Assembly (NCBI GenBank): GCA_026770025.1
Contig: JAMXDE010000006.1
Span: 620,001-684,000, forward strand
Length of the DNA: 64,000 nt
Reading direction: 5' to 3'
Source: Craspedostauros australis
Taxonomy: Eukaryota > Bacillariophyta > Bacillariophyceae > Mastogloiales > Achnanthaceae
How positions within the stretch are numbered: position 1 is the first letter of the stretch; each line of letters starts with the position of its first letter. A program made the position numbers and the translations under genes. The notes beneath the pieces were generated by a model that worked only from the letters and a program-made list of their open reading frames with translations, made no database searches and was not told the origin of the DNA. Below are positions 32,205 through 42,687 of this stretch, one piece after another.

Positions 32205-35114
32205 ATGATGAGAAAGCCAGTTCTGATAAGGGCCGAATCGGCACCGCCGACACGCGGCAGAGATCAGGCCTTCGGAGATGACCAATCGCACTCGCGGCCG
32301 CAGATGGAGGCCGACGCGTCTTCGCCTCCGTCACCGTCGCTTCCACCATCAATGCAGTCGCCGTCGCAACTGCATCTGCAAACGCGCTCGGCACACGTTC
32401 GCGCCAGCAACACACCCATGCACACAACCAATGACAACAGCAGTCGCAGCGCACACACGCGAAAGCAACGACAACGAAAGGGTCAGAATCAGCATGCAGG
32501 TCACAACAAGGTGCCGCCATCCGGATCGCTGTCTTCATCGTCGCATGGGACCCGCAAATCCGGAAAGCGCAGGCACAAACAGCGGAGGAGTACGCGCATT
32601 TGTCATCGCCATGCGCTCTTCGATGCATCCTGTGTTGCGCAGTCCAGAACGGAGTCAGTGCTGGTGTCATCGTCGGGTGATGTCTTGGTTTGCCGATGCA
32701 GACGCTCGTCGACTCCCTACATCAACAACCCAAAGATCACGTCCCCCATCGATCAATGGGCGGGCACCCTGGTGCCATGCTGCGAAACCAGCGATGTGTG
32801 CGGCGTGGGGATCGAGCCCAGCGCGTGGTCACCCGTTTTTGGAAGCCCGACGAAAGCCGAGATGGGCACTGCCGCAAACGTGTCGCGTACCCCCCACAGC
32901 GACATCACGGCGGTCACTGTGTCCGATGGGTACTCCATGTACGAGTGGGAGAAGCCCCGTCTGCGACACGGATTGCTGGGCGGTGCCATGCCCCAACCAG
33001 CGGATCGCAACAACGTCACTGCGTCCAATCGGCATCAGCCCAGCCGCGCCGATGATCACATGCGCAGTCAGGCCCAGGACTCCTTCTGTGACGACACCAG
33101 CACGGAGCAGAGCACCACGCAGGTAACCTACGCACCCAAGGAGTCCCTGCACACGCAATACAGCGACTTTGATGGAGGCATCATGCCTCTGCCCAGCTTC
33201 GACTACAACGGATACGAAAATGACATGGTCGAACTCACGCTCGACAACAAGGTGCGCCACGGCTCCATCCACGCCCCACGCGGCATGAACACCATCGCGG
33301 AGGTGGAAGACAACCATGAGGAGAAGAAGGAGGATGCATCCTCGCTGGATGCGCCGCTCGAAATTCCGCAGCCAGAATTCCTCCATGGCATACCCACGTT
33401 CCTCTCGTCGCTGTCGCAGATCCGAATCACCAAGGTCTCGGCGCATCCTCTTGGCGCGCACGTGTTGATGATCTCGGAGGAGGCCATCCTCTTCACTTAC
33501 GGCCTAAACCATCACGGCCAGCTGGGCATCGGCGTCAAATCCAACATCAAGGACTCGAGGCGTGGCTTCGTCACGGAGCCCACCATCGTTACGCCGCTCT
33601 TGGAGAATGGCGGCAAGGCAATCCAGTGCGCTGCGGGCATCGATCATTCCTTGGTGGTTGTGCAGACGGAGGGACGCAGGTTGCAAAAGCTGCGCAGGGA
33701 TCGCGGATCCTCAGCGCATCATTCCAGCGTCAACAATGGCTTCCGCGCCGACGGCATCCGTTCCGAGGCCAACATCAATATGCAGCGAGTCACATCCTCG
33801 CCGTGCAAGCTCAGCATAGACGACGATGACAGTGAGGACGACGAGAGCAAGCTGAGCCAGGACCTTCTGCTGCATCATCAGGTCTACGGTTTCGGAAACA
33901 ACAGCTACATGAAGCTGGGCCTGGTATCCGCGGCCACGGAGGATACATCGGAATCCGAAAACGCGGAAGATGATGATTCCAACGATGTCCTGTTGCCACG
34001 CCGCGTCGCCCTGCATTGTACCATCTGGCCAGAATCGGCCTTGCGCAAGCGTCTATCGGCCTCCATTCCGTCCTCCTCCATGTCGTCGGCGTCATCTCCT
34101 CTCTCTTCGATGGCGTCCACCCAAACTGGATACGCGAACAGCAGCGACCGTCCGCCGCAGGGCATCTTCGAGCTGGCGGCCTCGACAGAGCATTCCGCAG
34201 CGTTGGTCCGACGCGCGACCGGAGATGTGGAAGTGTACGTTTGGGGCAATGCGACGCTCGGTGCGCTTGGCATTCCCGTGGATGGAGACTCCGCCTTGCC
34301 CAAATCGGACCGTCGCCGCGGGTCGCGCAAGTCGAAGCCGACAGCGATGCCAACGCGGAAGGCCGACATCATCTTCCCCATCCCCACCGTTCTGGAATCG
34401 TTATCGTACAGGCCAAAGAAGGATGCGAAAGTCGAATACCCCACCGAAATCTCGTTGGGACCGTACTGTTCCTTCGTCGTCCTGTCCAGCGGGAGATGCA
34501 AGGCATTCGGACTCAGCGTCGAGGGCATGCTGGGCCATGCATACTCCTACAGACACACGGCGACACCGAAGGAGGTCTTCTTACCTCCCCAACCAGGTGA
34601 ATCCCAACGGCCCGGAATCGTGTCGATCAGCGCTGGTGCTCATCATGTCATCGCGTTGACGGAGGATGGCAAGGCGTACGCCTGGGGCATCAATTCGCAC
34701 AGCCGCCTGGGGCTGGGTTCCGGAGGCAAGGACGGCAGCGTCCACCCGGAGGACGAAGATTACGCCCCCATCGAATGGGTGCCGCACGAGGTGAAGTTGG
34801 ACAATCCGGAAGTGCGGAGGCTGTCCGGCGGCCACGCTCCGCCAAAGATCGTCCGCGTCTGCGCGGGCTACGACAGCTCCATCATCGTGCTCGAGAACGG
34901 CCAAGTGCTGTCGTTTGGCAAGAGCTCGGGCCGCGTCGGTTTGGGGGAAATCAACAACGACGTGCGCACGCCGTGCCCCATGTACGGTGGGTTGCGGTTA
35001 TTCGCGCAGCGCAAACCAAAGCCGCCGCCGCGAAAGGCACCGCCGCCCTCCATGCAACGAAGGAGATCCGACCCCGTCATCAAGAGCACGTACGTGCAAT
35101 CGGCCTTCATTTGA
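32205..35114 (+). CDS. RCC1-repeat beta-propeller protein
   Basis: This is a 969-residue single-exon protein. The first ~390 residues are low-complexity and disordered-looking (Ser/Pro/Gln/Arg). The rest carries RCC1-type blades: ILFTYGLNHHGQLGIG, QCAAGIDHSLVVVQ, VYGFGNNSYMKLGL, LAASTEHSAALV with VYVWGNATLGALGI, LGPYCSFVVLSSGRCKAFG, ISAGAHHVIALTEDGKAYAWG and VCAGYDSSIIVLENGQVLSFG. Together they make about seven blades, with acidic/Ser insertions between some. RCC1 itself is the Ran exchange factor. Here no chromatin- or Ran-specific feature is evident, so a general propeller scaffold or an exchange-factor-like role is possible. The C-terminus is Pro/Arg/Lys-rich. Confidence 0.85.
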   Translation: MMRKPVLIRAESAPPTRGRDQAFGDDQSHSRPQMEADASSPPSPSLPPSMQSPSQLHLQTRSAHVRASNTPMHTTNDNSSRSAHTRKQRQRKGQNQHAGHNKVPPSGSLSSSSHGTRKSGKRRHKQRRSTRICHRHALFDASCVAQSRTESVLVSSSGDVLVCRCRRSSTPYINNPKITSPIDQWAGTLVPCCETSDVCGVGIEPSAWSPVFGSPTKAEMGTAANVSRTPHSDITAVTVSDGYSMYEWEKPRLRHGLLGGAMPQPADRNNVTASNRHQPSRADDHMRSQAQDSFCDDTSTEQSTTQVTYAPKESLHTQYSDFDGGIMPLPSFDYNGYENDMVELTLDNKVRHGSIHAPRGMNTIAEVEDNHEEKKEDASSLDAPLEIPQPEFLHGIPTFLSSLSQIRITKVSAHPLGAHVLMISEEAILFTYGLNHHGQLGIGVKSNIKDSRRGFVTEPTIVTPLLENGGKAIQCAAGIDHSLVVVQTEGRRLQKLRRDRGSSAHHSSVNNGFRADGIRSEANINMQRVTSSPCKLSIDDDDSEDDESKLSQDLLLHHQVYGFGNNSYMKLGLVSAATEDTSESENAEDDDSNDVLLPRRVALHCTIWPESALRKRLSASIPSSSMSSASSPLSSMASTQTGYANSSDRPPQGIFELAASTEHSAALVRRATGDVEVYVWGNATLGALGIPVDGDSALPKSDRRRGSRKSKPTAMPTRKADIIFPIPTVLESLSYRPKKDAKVEYPTEISLGPYCSFVVLSSGRCKAFGLSVEGMLGHAYSYRHTATPKEVFLPPQPGESQRPGIVSISAGAHHVIALTEDGKAYAWGINSHSRLGLGSGGKDGSVHPEDEDYAPIEWVPHEVKLDNPEVRRLSGGHAPPKIVRVCAGYDSSIIVLENGQVLSFGKSSGRVGLGEINNDVRTPCPMYGGLRLFAQRKPKPPPRKAPPPSMQRRRSDPVIKSTYVQSAFI

Positions 35115-35656
35115 TCGCGTATTGGTTATCGTATGGTAGCCCACCATGAAGTATGTAAGTACTCGTACTTTAAACGAACTATTACAGTATCATACGTATG
35201 GTACATACACGTAGATGGTGATGTTTGGGTGGATAGAGAGTTTTCTGCTTCATACGAGTATGGTATTACACCATGTGAGTGTATTTGGGATGCACGTCAG
35301 TCTGCTCCATTCTACGAGTATGTATCAGCAGCACCTGAATAGATTCAAGTACATCCACTCTTCCGCAGTCCAAGGCTCGAGCCAACTTCAGACATGTTGC
35401 ATTTCTCACAACTGCAGAGCGTGATGGGAATGAAGACACACAAGTCAACAACGTATGGCATAATATTTTTGTGGATCATGGAGGAAGATGTCCTCTACTA
35501 CCATTGTGGCATTCGTATTATTATTATATTGTTTTGATGTGCTGTCGCTATCAATTGTTGTCGTAGTGTGCCGAGATTGCTCACATCATCGCCGTGTTTT
35601 TTTCACTCTCAGAGTATTGTAGATAATACATACCATCGTAATGTGACATGGCGACT
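35115..35656. other. Convergent spacer with TACGAGTA octamers
   Basis: It lies between the RCC1 (+) and rhomboid (-) stops. Exact TACTCGTA/TACGAGTA octamers occur at 35160-35167, 35253-35260 and 35313-35320. AT-rich; no gene is seen. Confidence 0.6.
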
Positions 35657-36925
35657 CTACGCTTTCAACCAAGCGACAGCACACGCCACCATGATGCACC
35701 AAAGAACAGGCAACGGCACAGTGCCCTTCCGTGTTGGCATCACTCCGTGCCCCATGCTCCGACGGTACTGCGGGGAATGCGGATCGTGCTCCACGCTGTT
35801 CTTGCGTGTCATGGCATAGCTCTTTGCGTACTTGGGTCCCGACAGGTACCCCACAAGGGCTCCGCCAATGAAGCCGCCGATATGCCCCGCGTTGCTGACG
35901 TTTGGGATGAACAGGCCAGCGAGAATGATCGTCCCCATTCCTTGCAAGACGCTGGACGCCGAGGATCTGTTGCCCATCTTGGCAAGCGAGGCGAACATGA
36001 GTCCGTACAGGCCGCAGATCCCGCCGCTGGCACCAAGGGCGTAAGATCTGAGTCCCCCTTGGACGAACAGGTGGCCAATGTTCCCAGCCACGATGGCCGC
36101 GAAGTACGCCGTGAGAAGCAGGGGAATTCCTAGGCCGGTCTCCAACCACTCTGGTATGCCGTTCAGGGCGTTCATGTTGGCGGCCAGGTGGAACGTGCCA
36201 CCGTGTAGGAACCCTGCCGTGACGAATCTCCACGGTTCCCGCTTCGCCAGCATGCTCGCAAAGATGAATCGTTGAACGAACGGACTATTAGATGTCAAGG
36301 ATCCCTCCAGCGATTTGAGAATGATGGCGAAGCTGCTTGTTTGCCAGTAAGCTGGATAGTTGGTGCGAAAAAACGCGATCGATGACAACGTCTGCCACAG
36401 AAAGGCAATGCAGTTTCCTATCATCAACGAGCGCAACACGATTGGCTTGCTGCGGCGCTTCGATGATCGGACGTATCGTCGCATCGCTCGGCTCGACCAA
36501 CGTATATCGTCGCCGTCCCATGGATCCTTGCTCTGCGCCAAAGGTGGTAGCTTCGCGCGCTGGGCGTAGGGGAATGTAGCTCTGCTGTTCAATCCTGTCT
36601 GCTGACATGGTTGCGGATTGTACAGTGCTTCGCAGCATCTTGGTTGGGATAGCAGAAGTGTCAACGCAAGCAGGGTCATCATCATGCGCAGATTCCCGCT
36701 GCATGATCGCCATGGTGATCTCTTCTGGTGGTGTCGTGGCGACAACGATGATGACATGGACCGCAGAACTGCGATCTCCGTGGACGCCATCCGCGTTCCT
36801 GCCGCATCGCTGCTTCCACTTTGCTCCTGCTCGTGCTCCTGCTCGTGGTTCTGTTGCTGATGGTAGTACTGGTGTGAGTTCGTCATGATGGTACTAGTTT
36901 GTGAGATCTTGGTGATCGCCATCAT
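35657..36925 (-). CDS. Rhomboid-family intramembrane serine protease
   Basis: This is a 422-residue single-exon protein. The rhomboid core has WRFVTAGFLHGGTFHLAANMNAL (about 232-254), the nucleophile motif GASGG with Ser300, and NAGHIGGFIGG with the catalytic His348. Several hydrophobic helices lie between 165 and 370. The Ser-His dyad is intact, so it should cleave membrane-spanning substrates. A further hydrophobic segment at 81-97 (MMMTLLALTLLLSQP) looks like a signal peptide. Translation from Met81-83 (about 36685) would use it as such. The upstream 80 residues are Gln/Glu/His/Ser-rich and may be 5'UTR or a disordered extension. Plastid or secretory-pathway location is possible, but no clear Phe junction motif is seen. 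Confidence 0.85.
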   Translation of the reverse strand: MMAITKISQTSTIMTNSHQYYHQQQNHEQEHEQEQSGSSDAAGTRMASTEIAVLRSMSSSLSPRHHQKRSPWRSCSGNLRMMMTLLALTLLLSQPRCCEALYNPQPCQQTGLNSRATFPYAQRAKLPPLAQSKDPWDGDDIRWSSRAMRRYVRSSKRRSKPIVLRSLMIGNCIAFLWQTLSSIAFFRTNYPAYWQTSSFAIILKSLEGSLTSNSPFVQRFIFASMLAKREPWRFVTAGFLHGGTFHLAANMNALNGIPEWLETGLGIPLLLTAYFAAIVAGNIGHLFVQGGLRSYALGASGGICGLYGLMFASLAKMGNRSSASSVLQGMGTIILAGLFIPNVSNAGHIGGFIGGALVGYLSGPKYAKSYAMTRKNSVEHDPHSPQYRRSMGHGVMPTRKGTVPLPVLWCIMVACAVAWLKA

Positions 36926-38875
36926 TGCAATCTTCCTTGATCTCTTTGTGCGATGATGCTATCCTTCCTGACATGCTGCGTGTGCAGCCATGTCCGACGG
37001 TGGATTTTGTGCGTTTGTTCTCTTCCTCTCTCCGGTTTTGGTTTGCGTCGTGGAGGTTTTCGTTTCGTCTGTGCCGATCTCCGTGTTGCCTCTTTCCTGT
37101 TCGATTGTCTTCCTTTCGTTTCGCTCGTTAAATAATCACCAACAGCCACATTAGCCTGTGACTGTAAGTCTAGAAATAGAGAAGCCTACAATGGATGACA
37201 CGCAGATCGGGGCAGCCCTAGTTTACACTTGTATAATAATAGGCTGTATGGAGTTGATTTTTAGGATCGGATGATGATGTAAGTACCATATGATTACGAC
37301 ACAGCATACTCGAGTGCAGCTTGCCCAACCATACCAGAGCCGACAGAACAACTAGAGCCACCGCGAAAGCCCCACGAACACAGCCGCTCAAGCTGAACCT
37401 CACGATACTCGCATCGCCGAAGGATGGTATGGTACTTCGAATATATAGTACTATGTGCGTAGAGAGGGTCGCTACAACGAACCAGCGGAAGAGGAGGGTT
37501 GCCGACGGAGTTCTCTCACATCACCTACATCCTGAGCGTCGCTCACATCAGCGTCAGAGTTTCCCACCAAAACCAACCAATTACCAATTGCCAGCCGAAA
37601 CAAACATGGCCTTGTTCCTGCTGAAGCGATCGTCAGCAAAGCCGAAGGTGGGGACAACAAGTCGACGATGGAAACGACCGCTGCGGCCGCCCAGCTCTTG
37701 GTGGATCCCAAGCGGCAACTCGAACAGACGTACTATACCCCTTGCTGCCGGACAGCGTCATCAGCACTGAGTTGGAATTTGTGTCTCAACCACCCGGAAA
37801 TCTCGCCATACAAATGATGTTGGAAGTTTCTGAAGCCAGACGTCGATGTTTCGCACAAGCCGAAGATCGTCGTGGAGGTGGTCGTGAAAATCATGCTGCC
37901 CGTTGCTGATCTGCCGCGGTATCGAACGAACCGCCATGGAGGCCAAGGTTCTTCGAGTTGGAGGCTAGCAATCTGACATAGTAGTATTAAACTATTCATG
38001 CCCAAGATCGCCTGATGGATCCAGAATCGCGCACTGTGGCAGCTTGTTGCATGTCCACTGGGATGTCATGGTCGGCATTGCTCGTACTGTGCCACAAAGC
38101 GTGGCTCATACCCTGTTTGCTTGGCGACTTGTGTTGGGTTGCGAGGAATGCCAAGGGGAGCGATGGCTGGGCGGCGAATCTTCGCCCGACTTCCTGTCAT
38201 GTTCGTGACCAGATGCTGCGGAATGTCTGTTGTGCAGACTTCGGATTTGATGTGATGGCTTTAACGGTCGATTGAAGAAAAAGAACATCGGCGTTTTCGT
38301 CAACGAGGTTCCACGATGATGCTCTCTCCGCGACATCACACCTGCGTGCGAAAAACAAAGAGAGCAGAGAGAGAGAGATCATTCGTGCACGAAGATGTTC
38401 TGTTCCTGACTTGTTCTGCGTGCTCCCCCCATCATGAAGCGTCGTGTTTGAAGCAGATTCACGCATTCCTCCGTTGGAGATGGAGCAGTAGGTACTGGCA
38501 CAAGAACCCATCACCACACACAATACAGAACACAGCACGGCATCAACCACCAACGTCTCATGCAAACCCGAGCACAACCCAACATTCGCTGACACGAGTT
38601 CGCGAAGTTGTTCGCTTGTCTCACAAATCCAAGACGCACGCCAAAATCACAGGACAGAAGCAAGCAAACGAGCATCGAAAGTACAACAACACCAAGACCA
38701 AGACCAAGTTCTCACAAGACCGAAAGCTGCTTGGGCCACAGAGACACACCACCGTATCAACTCACATCGAACCAGTGCGCAACCGCAACAAGCGACGAGA
38801 CGAGACGAGTCCAAACCGCTCATCACAAGCACCAGTATTCAGACAGCACACGTGCATATCCAATCAGCACCCACA
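36926..38875. other. Spacer with a doubtful coding remnant
   Basis: It holds the upstream regions of the rhomboid gene (-) and the PAS gene (+). Around 37534-37920 two overlapping plus-strand frames look protein-like (one with METTAAAAQLLVDPKRQLEQ, the other with PDSVISTELEFVSQPPGN), but neither has a complete gene structure. Short GA-rich runs occur near 38360-38380. Confidence 0.4.
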
Positions 38876-39748
38876 ATGATCAAGCCAAACCATCCATCCG
38901 CGCGCCGTGTCGGCACCACCGTGGCACAGCGGCTCCGCCAGGCGTCTCTGGAGAAGGTGCAGCAACGATCGCGACTGGGCACATCGATGGCGCCCAGCCA
39001 GGATTGGAAGACTTCGCGCCAAACACTGCTGCGCGCGTTATCAGATGTACGTACCTTGCAAATACTGGTACTCGTGAATTTATGTATTATGAAGCATCGT
39101 CAGCCACAACTCACCCTTCTCCCTGTTTACTGTGCCATCGCAATCTATTTCAATGCATGGCATCGTCCACCGCATCCCAATCCTCTCCAATCGTAGAATG
39201 AAAATCTCCGTCACCAGATGGTGTACTCCCTCGAACACAGCTCGTCCGGCAACTCCATCTTCCCGCCGTTCGGCATGGAGCTCACCGATCAGATGAGGGA
39301 GCAGATTCGGATCAGCCGAACTCAGCTCACAAAGAGCATCGACGAATACAAGGCGAAGCAACGGCACATCGCCGACATCCCGCTTCCACGCACGCTAAAT
39401 GATGCTCTGCATGATGAGCATTCCAACCGCGCGCTTGTTGTGACCGAGATCGCGTCGCCGTTCCGAATCGTCAACGTGAACAAGGCCTGGGAGGGGCTTT
39501 GTGGGTACACCTACGTCGAGTCGCAGGGCAAAACCATGCGCGAGCTGCTGCAGGGTGAGGAAACAGACCAGGCATCCATCACCGCCGTCATGTCCCTGCT
39601 CATCAGAGGAGAAGAAGCGGGGACGGTGCTCACCAATTACACGAAGCAGGGCAGAAAGTTCCGCAACCGGCTACGGGTCGGGCCCTTGTTTGACACAAGC
39701 GGCACCATTTCTCACTTTGTTGGAGAATTGAGCGAAGTCAAAATGTGA
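38876..39748 (+). CDS. PAS-domain protein, LOV-like without the photoactive cysteine
   Basis: There are two exons, 38876-39046 and 39218-39748, joined in phase 0 across a 171-bp intron (GTACGT...CACCAG). The product has 233 residues. An overlapping alternative donor lies 4 bp downstream but breaks the frame. The PAS core begins near residue 125 (ALVVTEIASPFRIVNVNKAW, EGLCGY). It ends in LTNYTKQGRKFRNRLRVGPL and HFVGELSEV, the pattern of LOV/PAS proteins. At the LOV signature (normally G-x-N-C-R-F-L-Q) it reads GKTMRELLQG: the flavin-adduct Cys is Met, so classical LOV photochemistry is unlikely. It is a sensor or protein-interaction domain of unknown ligand. No kinase, bZIP or other effector domain is present. 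The N-terminus is basic. Confidence 0.75.
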
Positions 39749-40436
39749 GCCATCACCTCACCACCCTCCACAATCGATCAACTAGCGCCATCAATCGTCT
39801 AAACACAGACTAGTGCGTAATAATAGTTCACGCTCTGCTTGATGCTTCAATCACAATGGTATACTGCATCTTGACAGAGCGTGCGGATACGTGCGGATGG
39901 ATATCTATGTACACAGACGGGTACGATCTTTGGTACGAGTAATTACTCAGGAGGCTGCAAATGGCAATTTCGATCCGGTCGCAACCTCCCAAACAGACAC
40001 GGCTCTCTACTCTCTGCCGTTGTTCTATGCCGTCAATGTTGAAATAGTCCACAATGACCTGGAATGGTTGTTCGAAAATAGGATACAAGGCAAAATATAT
40101 CTTATAGGTAATACTTAGAGTGTCCTTCATTGTGAGACGTCGTTGCTCAATTGGAATCTCAGCCAAAGCGAATCGTCAGAAATGGAGAAGACACACTCGT
40201 GCGTTGCGTTGTGTCGTGCTTTGCGCGAAAGACGAAGCCTTGAACACAACAAGAACGCGAAGGATTCAGCGACCATGAACCAAATCATCGTTTCTTCTCC
40301 TCTTCCTCCTCCTTCCGAACGTCTTCATCTATCTCTCTTTGGAATCGCGTCACTTCACGTCACGTTGCGTCGTCACAAGGTTTAGCTTCGCCCATCATCA
40401 TACTATACATGTACCCAATATATTGTTCAGTGCATC
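39749..40436. other. Spacer between PAS and hydroxylase genes
   Basis: No gene is seen. A TACGAGTA octamer lies at 39934-39941. The right part is the upstream region of the next gene. Confidence 0.55.
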
Positions 40437-41764
40437 ATGGAGAAAAGGGCAACCAACGTTGGAGTTGCGGGACCTGCAGGTGCGACAGCTGAACACCAAC
40501 ACCAACCGCAGTCGCAGTCTGGAATGCCAATGAAGGAACCGCAGCAGAAGCAGCAGCAACGGAAGGCGGTTGATGGTACGTCAAAGCATCGGCCAAGTGC
40601 CTCTTGCATTCGACGAGCATTGGAGTTGACATTGTCTGTGAATCGTGCTCCCATGCTCAAGTCAATCATCGGTCGCCGACCATCCGCCGACACCTATCAA
40701 CCAGCCTGCGCGATGGCGCCCAACGATAGCTTTGCTCACAATCGCGCTTCGTCCTGCTTCCCCTGACTGTCCTCCTCCTCCTCCTCATCATCATGCTCCT
40801 CTTCCGATACATCGCCTGTTTCATCTCAACGATCACACACCAATCCTCTGCAGCCGCACAGCTAACAAGGAAGATGCTGCCATGGTCGAGCGCGTTGGTT
40901 TGGCCGTTGATGCTGGTGCTGCCGCTGTCGATGACGCTCGCGCACAGCCCGCTGAGGTACGACAAGATATTCCCCGAGGCGTGGTATGAGTACGACTTCG
41001 ACAGCGGGGAGCGACCGAAGCCGCTGGGATTGAGCCTGGGCATCACCGCTGTCGCCGTAAGCCAGCCGCTGGTCTTGGCCATATTCTACGCGTACAAATA
41101 CGGCTACCTGTCGATGGGGAATGAGCCGACCTCCATCCAGACCCAGGGACCGCGGCCGTATGCCTTTGAGGAGGGCCTTCTGTCGCACCTCGCGCAACCG
41201 GAGGGATTCGGTCTGCTCGGGGGCTACTTGATATTCACCTGGATGCTGCGGTTGTTGCCGGCCTCCTACTACGGCTTCGAGGGCGGCATTGACTACGGCA
41301 GGGCGTTCCTGTGCCTGGTGGTGCAGGATACCATCCAGTTCATCATGCATCGCCTGGAGCACTCCGTCTCGCCAGCCTTCTACCAAAAATCGCACAAGCC
41401 CCATCACAAATTCACCAACCCGCGCCTGTTCGATGCCTTCAACGGATCGGTGGCGGACACTGTCATCATGATCCTCATCCCCCTGTACATGACGGCCAAT
41501 CTCGTTCATGTCAACGTGTGGACGTACATGGCCTTCGGCTCCGTGTACGCCAACTGGCTGACGTTGATCCATTCCGAATACACCTTCCCATGGGATGACA
41601 GCCTGTTCCACCCACTTGGCTTCGGCACACCCGCCGACCACCATGTACATCACGCGTTCTTCAAATTCAACTACGGCCATCTCTTCATGTGGCCTGACAT
41701 GATATGCGGCACGTACCGTCACCCAGCCATGTTCGCGCCCAAGAAATTCAACAAGAACATTTGA
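40437..41764 (+). CDS. Sterol desaturase / fatty acid hydroxylase superfamily enzyme
   Basis: The preferred model has two exons, 40437-40575 and 40854-41764, with a 278-bp intron (GTACGT...TGCAG) that keeps the frame. The product has 349 residues with a Gln-rich N-terminus. An unspliced alternative starts at 40793 (323 residues, hydrophobic N-terminus) or at 40874. All share the same body. It has several membrane helices and the histidine clusters of the membrane di-iron superfamily: HRLEH, HKPHH and, near the end, HHVHH followed by FFKFNYGHLF. The superfamily includes C-5 and C-4 sterol oxidases and fatty-acid or carotenoid hydroxylases in the ER or plastid. I cannot choose the substrate from sequence alone. 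The intact histidines suggest an active enzyme. Confidence 0.8.
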
Positions 41765-42687
41765 ACTGTTCGTCGCCGTTCGACCAACCCGTACTCTTTC
41801 CGTTTTAAGTGTTCAAACAAAAGTAGCATGTTCCGTTTTCGATCGAGCTCTCTGGCAGAGCATGGAGTGAAGTGGAGTGGAGTAGAGTGCCCTTCAGTCT
41901 AATATGGGCAAGACCAGGGTTGCCGGATCATGGAATAACTCCAAGAGAAACACTGCGATTGACTCTTCCGGTAGACTTTCCAAACGTGGGCCACATCCAC
42001 CGTTGGTACCAAAGTCGTAGGACAGCCGTACTAGGTGATTCCATAGTACTTTGAGAATAGTATTTGGATTGAAGATCTTCCACGAAACGTTGGCAGCAGT
42101 CGCAGCCGTTTGGTACCACACAAAATGCAAGACGAAGAGACACACAACGCAAAGTCACTCCAACAGGCGCAGCCTGACTTTTTGGCCATGGCGTCGTGGT
42201 CGTTGCCGTCGTCGCGTTCAAGGGGGTAGAGAGAGAGAGAGCAAGAGTTGCGCAATGAAGATGATCGACATGAATCGTCGACAGTTCATTCTTCTCGTGT
42301 GATTGTGTCAACGTGTGAGCTTGTGGGTATTAAAGTTGACTGCTCTCTGGGGGGTATTCGAAACGGGCCGGACGTTTCGAAACGGCTGATCAGTCCATTC
42401 GCATCGGCGGAGAAAACCAGGCGGTCACTTTGCCATCTTTCGCCATCCCACGGCCACGAACTCACAGGAGCCACAGTAGCTGCTCCACATATTCCAAGAA
42501 GAAGGCAACCACTTCAGGCAACCAATTCAGGCATCGCAGCCATAAGTAGAACCGGTCTGCTCGCACATAACCACAGCAACCCTCATACTTCAAGCACGAA
42601 CAGCAGCACAACGCGACACAGCACAACGACCAAGATCAATCCCAGAAGACAAGCGAGCAAGCAAGAAAGTGAAAAGAGGGAGCCGCC
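41765..42687. other. Spacer upstream of TFIIE-alpha
   Basis: It contains a GA run (42229-42240) and A/C-rich sequence before 42688. Short frames on both strands show no motif. Confidence 0.55.

Noticed and set aside
40862-41722. 286-residue minus-strand frame opposite the hydroxylase gene
   Set aside because: The sense strand has three intact histidine motifs and membrane helices. The antisense frame has neither.
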